This document shows positions 11,496 to 20,375 of a DNA stretch of 64,000 nt, in pieces; within the stretch, counting starts at the first letter, position 1, and each line of letters begins with the position of its first letter. The stretch comes from Metellina segmentata (taxonomy: Eukaryota > Arthropoda > Arachnida > Araneae > Tetragnathidae). The translations under genes were made by a program, and so were the position numbers. Location of the stretch: the NCBI GenBank assembly GCA_947359465.1, contig OX375880.1, positions 11,168,120 through 11,232,119 of the forward strand. The letters run 5' to 3'. A model generated the notes under the pieces. The model did no database searches. It was not told where the DNA came from and saw nothing but the letters and a program-made list of their open reading frames with translations.

Positions 11496-12974
11496 TTGAC
11501 TGAGATGTGGGGAGAGTGTTTTGTGTGAAGTATTCCCATAGAAATTAACGTGCTGCCGAGCGAGGTGGGAGGGATTGTTGTAATTTCAAAGCTCCCAATC
11601 CAAGTTCTAAGGCGATGTAATTTCTAAGGAATGAAAAGGTATTTGACTCAGATGTGGGGAGAGTGTTTTGTGTGAAGTATTCCCATAGAAATTAACGTGC
11701 TGCCGAGCGAAATGGGAGGGAGCGTTGTAATTTCAAAGCTCCGAATCCAAGTTCTCAGGCGATCTAATTTCTAAGGGAATGAAAAGGTATTTGACTCATA
11801 TGTGGGGAGAGTGTTTTGTGTGAAGTATTCCCATTGAAATTAACGTGCTGCCGAGCGAGGTGGGAGGAAGCGTTGTAATTTCAAAGCTCCCAATCCAAGT
11901 TCTCAGGCGATGTAATTTCTAAGGGAATGAAAAGGAATTTGACTGAAATGTGGGGAGAGTGTTTTGTGAGAATTATTCCCATAGAAATTAACGTGCTGCC
12001 GAGCAAGGTGGTAGGGAGCGTTGTAATTTCAAAGCTCCCAATCCAAGTTCTCAGGCGATGTAATTTCTAAGGGAATGAAAAGGTATTTGACTGAGATGTG
12101 GGGAGAGTGTTTTGTGTGAAGTATTCCCATAGAAATTAACGTGCTGCCGAGCAAGGTATTAGGGAGCGTTGTAATTTGAAAGCACCCAATCCAAGTTCTC
12201 AGGCGATCTAATTTCTAAGGGAATTAAAAGGTATTTGACTGAGATGTGGGGAGAGTGTTTTGTGTGAAGTATTCCCATAGAAATTAACGTGCTGCCGAGC
12301 GAGGTGGGAGGAAGCGTTGTAATTTCAAAGCTCCCAATCCAAGTTCTCAGGCGATGTAATTTCTAAGGGAATGAAAAGGTATTTGACTGAGATGTGGGGA
12401 GAGTGTTTTGTGTGAAGTATTCCCATAGAAATTTAACGTGCTGCCGAGCGAGGAGGGAGGGATTGTTGTAATTTCAAAGCTCCCAATCCAAGTTCTCAGA
12501 ATATGTAATTTCTAAGGAAATGAAAAGGTATTTGACTCAGATGTGGGGAGAGTGTTTTGTGTGAAGTATTCCCATAGAAATTATCGTGCTGCCGAGCGAG
12601 GTGGGAGGGAGCGTTGTAATTTCAAAGCTCCCAATCAAACTTCTCAGGCGATCTAATTTCTAAGGGAATGAAAAGGTATTTGACTGAGATGTGGGGAGAG
12701 TGTTTTGTGTGAAGTATTCCCATAGAAATTAACGTGCTGCCGAGCGAGGTGGGAGGGATTGTTGTAATTTCAAAGCTCCCAATCCAAGTTCTCAGGCGAT
12801 GTAATTTCTAAGGAATGAAAAGGTATTTGACTCAGATGTGGGGAGAGTGTTTTGTGTGAAGTATTCCCATAGAAATTAACGTGCTGCCGAGCGAGGTGGG
12901 AGGGAGCGTTGTAATTTCAAAGCTCCCAATCCAAGTTCTCAGGCGATGTAATTTCTAAGGGAATGAAAAGGTAT
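11496..12974. repeat. 11-monomer tandem duplication, copy B (10 monomers retained)
   Basis: This repeats 9,869-11,347 at an offset of 1,627 bp. Markers are CTAAGGCG (11,608), CTCCGAATCC (11,738), TTTGACTGAA (11,938) and TTATCG (12,581). Differences seen by eye include GCGAAATGG at 11,709 where copy A has GCGAGGTGG, and CTAAGG where copy A has TATAAGG (about 10,589). The match stops at about 12,974. Confidence 0.85.
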
Positions 12975-15900
12975 TTGACTGAGATGTGGGGAGAGTGTTT
13001 TGTGTGAAGTATTCCCATAGAAATTAACGTGCTGCCGAGCGAGGTGGGAGGGATTGTTGTAATTTCAAAGCTCCCAATCCAAGTTCTAAGGCGATGTAAT
13101 TTCTAAGGAATGAAAAGGTAATAAACTCAGATGTGGGGAGAGTGTTTTGTGTGAAGTATTCCCATAGAAATTAACGTGCTGCCGAGCGAGGTGGTAGGGA
13201 GCGTTGTAATTTCAAAGCTCCCAATCCAAGTTCTCAGGCGATCTAATTTCTAAGGGAATGAAAAGGTATTTGACTGAGATGTGGGGAGAGTGTTTTGTGT
13301 GAAGTATTCCCATAGAAATTAACGTGCTGCCGAGCGAGGTGGGAGGAAGCGTTGTAATTTCAAAGCTCCCAATCCAAGTTCTCAGGCGATGTAATTTCTA
13401 AGGGAATGAAAAGGTATTTGACTGAGATGTGAGGAGAGTGTTTTGTGTGAAGTATTCCCATAGAAATTAACGTGCTGCCGAGCGAAATGGGAGGGAGCGT
13501 TGTAATTTCAAAGCTCCCAATCCAAGTTCTCAGGCGATGTAATTTCTAAGGGAATGAAAATGTATTTGACTGAGATGTGGGGAGATTGTTTTGTGTGAAG
13601 TATTCCCATAGAAATTTAACGTGCTGCCGAGCAAGGTGGTAGGGAGCGTTGTAATTTCAAAGCTCCCAATCCAAGTTCTCAGGCGATGTAATTTCTAAGG
13701 GAATGAAAAGGTATTTGACTGAGATGTGGGGAGAGTGTTTTGTGTGAAGTATTCCCATAGAAATTAACGTGCTGCCGAGCAAGGTGGTAGGGAGCGTTGT
13801 AATTTCAAAGCACCCAATCCAAGTTCTCAGGCGATCTAATTTCTAAGGGAATGAAAAGGTATTTGACTGAGATGTGGGGAGAGTGTTTTGTGTGAAGTAT
13901 TCCCATAGAAATTAACGTGCTGCCGAGCGAGGTGGGAGGAAGCGTTGTAATTTCAAAGCTCCCAATCCAAGTTCTCAGGCGATGTAATTTCTAAGGGAAT
14001 GAAAAGGTATTTGACTGAGATGTGAGGAGAGTGTTTTGTGTGAAGTATTCCCATAGAAATTAACGTGCTGCCGAGCGAAATGGGAGGGAGCGTTGTAATT
14101 TCAAAGCTCCCAATCCAAGTTCTCAGGCGATGTAATTTCTAAGGGAATGAAAAGGTATTTGACTGAGATGTGGGGAGAGTGTTTTGTGTGAAGTATTCCC
14201 ATAGAAATTAACGTGCTGCCGAGCGAGGTGGTAGGGAGCGTTGTAATTTCAAAGCTCCCAATCCAAGTTCTCAGGCGATCTAATTTCTAAGGGAATGAAA
14301 AGGTATTTGACTGAGATGTGGGGAGAGTGTTTTGTGTGAAGTATTCCCATAGAAATTAACGTGCTGCCGAGCGAGGTGGGAGGAAGCGTTGTAATTTCAA
14401 AGCTCCCAATCCAAGTTCTCAGGCGATGTAATTTCTAAGGGAATGAAAAGGTATTTGACTGAGATGTGAGGAGAGTGTTTTGTGTGAAGTATTCCCATAG
14501 AAATTAACGTGCTGCCGAGCGAAATGGGAGGGAGCGTTGTAATTTCAAAGCTCCCAATCCAAGTTCTCAGGCGATGTAATTTCTAAGGGAATGAAAAGGT
14601 ATTTGACTGAGATGTGGGGAGAGTGTTTTGTGTGAAGTATTCCCATAGAAATTAACGTGCTGCCGAGCAAGGTGGTAGGGAGCGTTGTAATTTCAAAGCA
14701 CCCAATCCAAGTTCTCAGGCGATCTAATTTCTAAGGGAATGAAAAGGTATTTGACTGAGATGTGAGGAGAGTGTTTTGTGTGAAGTATTCCCATAGAAAT
14801 TAACGTGCTGCCGAGCGAGGTGGGAGGAAGCGTTGTAATTTCAAAGCTCCCAATCCAAGTTCTCAGGCGATGTAATTTCTAAGGGAATGAAAAGGTATTT
14901 GACTGAGATGTGAGGAGAGTGTTTTGTGTGAAGTATTCCCATAGAAATTAACGTGCTGCCGAGCGAAATGGGAGGGAGCGTTGTAATTTCAAAGCTCCCA
15001 ATCCAAGTTCTCAGGCGATGTAATTTCTAAGGGAATGAAAAGGTATTTGACTGAGATGTGGGGAGAGTGTTTTGTGTGAAGTATTCCCATAGAAATTAAC
15101 GTGCTGCCGAGCGAGGTGGGAGGAAGCGTTGTAATTTCAAAGCTCCCAATCCAAGTTCTCAGGCGATGTAATTTCTAAGGGAATGAAAAGGTATTTGACT
15201 GAGATGTGAGGAGAGTGTTTTGTGTGAAGTATTCCCATAGAAATTAACGTGCTGCCGAGCGAAATGGGAGGGAGCGTTGTAATTTCAAAGCTCCCAATCC
15301 AAGTTCTCAGGCGATGTAATTTCTAAGTGAATGAAAAGGTATTTGACTGAGATGTGGGGAGAGTGTTTTGTGTGAAGTATTCCCATAGAAATTAACGTGC
15401 TGCCGAGCGAGGTGGGAGGAAGCGTTGTAATTTCAAAGCTCCCAATCCAAGTTCTCAGGCGATGTAATTTCTAAGGGAATGAAAAGGTATTTGACTGAGA
15501 TGTGAGGAGAGTGTTTTGTGTGAAGTATTCCCATAGAAATTAACGTGCTGCCGAGCGAAATGGGAGGGAGCGTTGTAATTTCAAAGCTCCCAATCCAAAT
15601 TCTCAGGCGATGTAATTTCTAAGGGAATGAAAAGGTATTTGACTGAGATGTGGGGAGAGTGTTTTGTGTGAAGTATTCCCATAGAAATTAACGTGCTGCC
15701 GAGCAAGGTGGTAGGGAGCGTTGTAATTTCAAAGCTCCCAATCCAAGTTCTCAGGCGATGTAATTTCTAAGTGAATGAAAAGGTATTTGACTGAGATGTG
15801 AGGAGAGTGTTTTGTGTGAAGTATTCCCATAGAAATTAACGTGCTGCCGAGCGAAATGGGAGGGAGCGTTGTAATTTTAAAGCTCCCAATCCAAGTTCTC

Positions 15901-16526
15901 AGGCGATTTAATTTCTAAGGGAATGAAAAGGTATTTGACTGAGATGTGGGGAGAGTGTTTTGTGTGAAGTATTCCCATAGAAATTAAAGTGCTGCCGAGC
16001 GAGGTGGGAGGGAGCGTTGTAATTTCAAAGCTCCCAATCCAAGTTCTCAGAAGATGTAATTTCTAAGGAAATGAAAAGGTAATAAACTCAGATGTGGGGA
16101 GAGTGTTTTGTGTGAAGTATTCCCATAGAAATTAACGTGCTGCCGAGCGAGGTGGTAGGGAGCGTTGTAATTTCAAAGCTCCCAATCCAAGTTCTCAGGC
16201 GATCTAATTTCTAAGGGAATGAAAAGGTATTTGACTGAGATGTGGGGAGAGTGTTTTGTGTGAAGTATTCCCATAGAAATTAACGTGCTGCCGAGCGAGG
16301 TGGGAGGAAGCGTTGTAATTTCAAAGCTCCCAATCCAAGTTCTCAGGCGATGTAATTTCTAAGGGAATGAAAAGGTATTTGACTGAGATGTGAGGAGAGT
16401 GTTTTGTGTGAAGTATTCCCATAGAAATTAACGTGCTGCCGAGCGAAATGGGAGGGAGCGTTGTAATTTCAAAGCTCCCAATCCAAGTTCTCAGGCGATG
16501 TAATTTCTAAGGGAATGAAAAGGTAT
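12975..16526. repeat. Subarray of two alternating monomer types (2- and 3-monomer steps)
   Basis: Two types dominate. One has GGTGGGAGGAAGCG. The other has GATGTGAGGAGAG near the start and GAGCGAAATGGG in the middle. The second type recurs at 13,482, 14,075, 14,519, 14,963, 15,259, 15,555, 15,851 and 16,443. The spacings are 593, 444, 444, 296, 296, 296 and 592 bp, which equal 4, 3, 3, 2, 2, 2 and 4 monomers. A local dimer higher-order repeat therefore sits between trimer and tetramer steps. A GGTAATAAACTCAG variant occurs at about 13,118 and 16,079 and again near 41,981 and 46,569. Confidence 0.85.
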
Positions 16527-16562
16527 TTGACTGAGATGTGGGGAGAGTGTTTTGTGTGAAGT

Positions 16563-16664
16563 ATTCCCATAGAAATTAACGTGCTGCCGAGCGAGGTGGG
16601 AGGGAGCGTTGTAATTTCAAAGCTCCCAATCCAAGTTCTCAGGCGATGTAATTTCTAAGGGAAT
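16563..16664. repeat. Intra-monomer inverted repeat (15/16 bp arms)
   Basis: In the reference monomer the left arm ATTCCCATAGAAATTA (16,563-16,578) is the reverse complement of the right arm TAATTTCTAAGGGAAT (16,649-16,664) except for one A/T mismatch at the seventh base. The arms are separated by 70 bp inside the monomer, and by 46 bp counted across the junction to the next monomer. The same arms are present in most copies of the array. Types carrying ATTCTCATAG, AAATTTAACG or AAGGAAATG weaken the match. The symmetry axis falls at monomer position 87.5. Dyad symmetry is known in several centromeric satellites. Any structural role here is inference. Confidence 0.9.
16602..16627. repeat. Short dyad/hairpin at the centre of the monomer
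   Basis: GGGAGC (16,602-16,607) pairs perfectly with GCTCCC (16,622-16,627). After one G/A mismatch, TTG pairs with CAA across a six-base TAATTT loop. This gives 6+3 base pairs whose axis (monomer position 88.5) is one base from the axis of the larger inverted repeat. Many copies keep it. Types with GGGAGGAAGC lose one pair, types with GGGATTG lose more, and types with AAAGCACCC lose one pair unless the left side is also altered. A transcript-level or cruciform function is not demonstrated. Confidence 0.8.
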
Positions 16665-16674
16665 GAAAAGGTAT

Positions 16675-17118
16675 TTGACTCAGATGTGGGGAGAGTGTTT
16701 TGTGTGAAGTATTCCCATAGAAATTAACGTCCTGCCGAGCGAGGTGGGAGGGAGCGTTGTAATTTCAAAGCCCCAATCCAACTTCTCAGGCGATGTAATT
16801 TCTAAGGGAATTAAAAGGTATTTGACTGAGATGTGGGGAGAGTGTTTTGTGTGAAGTATTCCCATAGAAATTAACGAGCTGCCGAGCGAGGTGGGAGGGA
16901 GCGTTGTAATTTCAAAGCTCCCAATCCAAGTTCTCAGGCGATGTAATTTCTAAGGGAATGAAAAGGTATTTGACTGAGATGTGGGGAGATTGTTTTGTGT
17001 GAAGTATTTTCATAGAAATTTAACGTGCTGCCGAGCGAGGTGGGAGGGATTGTTGTAATTTCAAAGCTCCCAATCCAAGTTCTCAGAAGATGTAATTTCT
17101 AAGGGAATGAAAAGGTAT
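16675..17118. repeat. 3-monomer tandem duplication, copy 1 (444 bp)
   Basis: The three monomers are a CGTCCTGCC/AAAGCCCCAATCC/AACTTCTC/GAATTAAAAGG type, a CGAGCTGCC type, and a GGAGATTGTTTTG/AAATTTAACG/CAGAAGATG type. The same three follow at 17,119-17,562. The copies differ where the third monomer reads GTATTTTCATAG here and GTATTCTCATAG in copy 2, and AAGGGAATG here against AAGGAAATG. The single-base deletion in GCCCCAATCC is shared. Confidence 0.85.
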
Positions 17119-18598
17119 TTGACTCAGATGTGGGGAGAGTGTTTTGTGTGAAGTATTCCCATAGAAATTAACGTCCTGCCGAGCGAGGTGGGAGGGAGCG
17201 TTGTAATTTCAAAGCCCCAATCCAACTTCTCAGGCGATGTAATTTCTAAGGGAATTAAAAGGTATTTGACTGAGATGTGGGGAGAGTGTTTTGTGTGAAG
17301 TATTCCCATAGAAATTAACGAGCTGCCGAGCGAGGTGGGAGGGAGCGTTGTAATTTCAAAGCTCCCAATCCAAGTTCTCAGGCGATGTAATTTCTAAGGG
17401 AATGAAAAGGTATTTGACTGAGATGTGGGGAGATTGTTTTGTGTGAAGTATTCTCATAGAAATTTAACGTGCTGCCGAGCGAGGTGGGAGGGATTGTTGT
17501 AATTTCAAAGCTCCCAATCCAAGTTCTCAGAAGATGTAATTTCTAAGGAAATGAAAAGGTATTTGACTCAGATGTGGGGAGAGTGTTTTGTGTGAAGTAT
17601 TCCCATAGAAATTAACGTGCTGCCGAGCGAGGTGGGAGGGAGCGTTGTAATTTCAAAGCTCCCAATCCAAGTTCTCAGGCGATGTAATTTCTAAGGGAAT
17701 GAAAAGGTATTTGACTGAGATGTGGGGAGAGTGTTTTGTGAGAATTATTCCCATAGAAATTAACGTGCTGCCGAGCAAGGTGGTAGGGAGCGTTGTAATT
17801 TCAAAGCTCCCAATCCAAGTTCTCAGGCGATGTAATTTCTAAGGGAATGAAAAGGTATTTGACTGAGATGTGGGGAGAGTGTTTTGTGTGAAGTATTCCC
17901 ATAGAAATTAACGTGCTGCCGAGCAAGGTGCTAGGGAGCGTTGTAATTTCAAAGCACCCAATCCAAGTTCTCAGGCGATCTAATTTCTAAGGGAATGAAA
18001 AGGTATTTGACTGAGATGTGGGGAGAGTGTTTTGTGTGAAGTATTCCCATAGAAATTAACGTGCTGCCGAGCGAGGTGGGAGGAAGCGTTGTAATTTCAA
18101 AGCTCCCAATCCAAGTTCTCAGGCGATGTAATTTCTAAGGGAATGAAAAGGTATTTGACTGAGATGTGGGGAGAGTGTTTTGTGTGAAGTATTCCCATAG
18201 AAATAAACGTGCTGCCGAGCGAAATGGGAGGGAGCGTTGTAATTTCAAAGCTCCCAATCCAAGTTCTCAGGCGATGTAATTTCTAAGGGAATGAAAAGGT
18301 ATTTGACTGAGATGTGGGGAGAGTGTTTTGTGTGAAGTATTCCCATAGAAATTAACGTGCTGCCGAGCGAGGTGGGAGGAAGCGTTGTAATTTCAAAGCA
18401 CCCAATCCAAGTTCTCAGGCGATCTAATTTCTAAGGGAATGAAAAGGTATTTGACTGAGATGTGGGGAGAGTGTTTTGTGTGAAGTATTCCCATAGAAAT
18501 TAACGTGCTGCCGAGCGAGGTGGGAGTTAGCGTTGTAATTTCAAAGCTCCCAATCCAAGTTCTCAGGCGATGTAATTTCTAAGGGAATGAAAAGGTAT
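16822..18598. repeat. 12-monomer tandem duplication, copy A (1,777 bp)
   Basis: Twelve monomers in order: CGAGCTGCC type; GATTGTTTTG with GTATTTTCAT; CGTCCTGCC with GCCCCAATCC; CGAGCTGCC; GATTGTTTTG with GTATTCTCAT; plain CTCAG type; GAGAATTATT with GGTGGTAGGG; GGTGCTAGGG with AGCACCC and GATCTAATTT; GGGAGGAAGC; AAATAAACG with GCGAAATGGG; GGGAGGAAGC with AGCACCC; GGGAGTTAGC. Copy B starts at the very next base (18,599). Comparing the two line by line I found no difference. Confidence 0.9.
17119..17562. repeat. 3-monomer tandem duplication, copy 2 (444 bp)
   Basis: This is the direct repeat of 16,675-17,118. The same trio recurs at about 18,896-19,339 as part of the larger 1,777-bp duplication. 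The trimer duplication therefore came before the 12-monomer one. Confidence 0.85.
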
Positions 18599-20375
18599 TT
18601 GACTGAGATGTGGGGAGAGTGTTTTGTGTGAAGTATTCCCATAGAAATTAACGAGCTGCCGAGCGAGGTGGGAGGGAGCGTTGTAATTTCAAAGCTCCCA
18701 ATCCAAGTTCTCAGGCGATGTAATTTCTAAGGGAATGAAAAGGTATTTGACTGAGATGTGGGGAGATTGTTTTGTGTGAAGTATTTTCATAGAAATTTAA
18801 CGTGCTGCCGAGCGAGGTGGGAGGGATTGTTGTAATTTCAAAGCTCCCAATCCAAGTTCTCAGAAGATGTAATTTCTAAGGGAATGAAAAGGTATTTGAC
18901 TCAGATGTGGGGAGAGTGTTTTGTGTGAAGTATTCCCATAGAAATTAACGTCCTGCCGAGCGAGGTGGGAGGGAGCGTTGTAATTTCAAAGCCCCAATCC
19001 AACTTCTCAGGCGATGTAATTTCTAAGGGAATTAAAAGGTATTTGACTGAGATGTGGGGAGAGTGTTTTGTGTGAAGTATTCCCATAGAAATTAACGAGC
19101 TGCCGAGCGAGGTGGGAGGGAGCGTTGTAATTTCAAAGCTCCCAATCCAAGTTCTCAGGCGATGTAATTTCTAAGGGAATGAAAAGGTATTTGACTGAGA
19201 TGTGGGGAGATTGTTTTGTGTGAAGTATTCTCATAGAAATTTAACGTGCTGCCGAGCGAGGTGGGAGGGATTGTTGTAATTTCAAAGCTCCCAATCCAAG
19301 TTCTCAGAAGATGTAATTTCTAAGGAAATGAAAAGGTATTTGACTCAGATGTGGGGAGAGTGTTTTGTGTGAAGTATTCCCATAGAAATTAACGTGCTGC
19401 CGAGCGAGGTGGGAGGGAGCGTTGTAATTTCAAAGCTCCCAATCCAAGTTCTCAGGCGATGTAATTTCTAAGGGAATGAAAAGGTATTTGACTGAGATGT
19501 GGGGAGAGTGTTTTGTGAGAATTATTCCCATAGAAATTAACGTGCTGCCGAGCAAGGTGGTAGGGAGCGTTGTAATTTCAAAGCTCCCAATCCAAGTTCT
19601 CAGGCGATGTAATTTCTAAGGGAATGAAAAGGTATTTGACTGAGATGTGGGGAGAGTGTTTTGTGTGAAGTATTCCCATAGAAATTAACGTGCTGCCGAG
19701 CAAGGTGCTAGGGAGCGTTGTAATTTCAAAGCACCCAATCCAAGTTCTCAGGCGATCTAATTTCTAAGGGAATGAAAAGGTATTTGACTGAGATGTGGGG
19801 AGAGTGTTTTGTGTGAAGTATTCCCATAGAAATTAACGTGCTGCCGAGCGAGGTGGGAGGAAGCGTTGTAATTTCAAAGCTCCCAATCCAAGTTCTCAGG
19901 CGATGTAATTTCTAAGGGAATGAAAAGGTATTTGACTGAGATGTGGGGAGAGTGTTTTGTGTGAAGTATTCCCATAGAAATAAACGTGCTGCCGAGCGAA
20001 ATGGGAGGGAGCGTTGTAATTTCAAAGCTCCCAATCCAAGTTCTCAGGCGATGTAATTTCTAAGGGAATGAAAAGGTATTTGACTGAGATGTGGGGAGAG
20101 TGTTTTGTGTGAAGTATTCCCATAGAAATTAACGTGCTGCCGAGCGAGGTGGGAGGAAGCGTTGTAATTTCAAAGCACCCAATCCAAGTTCTCAGGCGAT
20201 CTAATTTCTAAGGGAATGAAAAGGTATTTGACTGAGATGTGGGGAGAGTGTTTTGTGTGAAGTATTCCCATAGAAATTAACGTGCTGCCGAGCGAGGTGG
20301 GAGTTAGCGTTGTAATTTCAAAGCTCCCAATCCAAGTTCTCAGGCGATGTAATTTCTAAGGGAATGAAAAGGTAT
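18599..20375. repeat. 12-monomer tandem duplication, copy B (1,777 bp)
   Basis: This is an apparently identical copy of 16,822-18,598, ending exactly where a CGTCCTGCC/AAGTTATCAGG monomer begins at 20,376. One 149-bp monomer type (AAATTTAACG) occurs twice and a 147-bp type (GCCCCAATCC) once, which gives 12 x 148 + 1. The lack of visible mutations in 1.8 kb contrasts with the usual monomer-to-monomer divergence and implies a recent event, or an assembly duplication. Confidence 0.9.

Larger units (their letters stand above)
16527..16674. repeat. Reference monomer (148 bp, consensus-type)
   Basis: This copy matches the majority base at every position I compared, so monomer positions 1-148 in other entries refer to it, with position 1 at the first T of TTGACTGAG. 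It contains a G-rich stretch (TGTGGGGAGAG, positions 11-21), the inverted-repeat arms at 37-52 and 123-138, five CpG sites (54, 62, 66, 81, 118), a purine-rich GAGGTGGGAGGGAG block (67-80) and a small hairpin at 76-101. TGTAATTTC occurs twice directly (84-92 and 121-129). Hand count is 45 G, 21 C and about 45 % G+C. The phase of the start is arbitrary. It was chosen because the window opens on this motif. Confidence 0.95.

Noticed and set aside
16680..19086. Three identical 61-codon reverse-strand open frames (16,680, 17,124, 18,901)
   Set aside because: Their identity follows from the 444-bp and 1,777-bp duplications. They depend on the one-base deletion in GCCCCAATCC, not on coding constraint.
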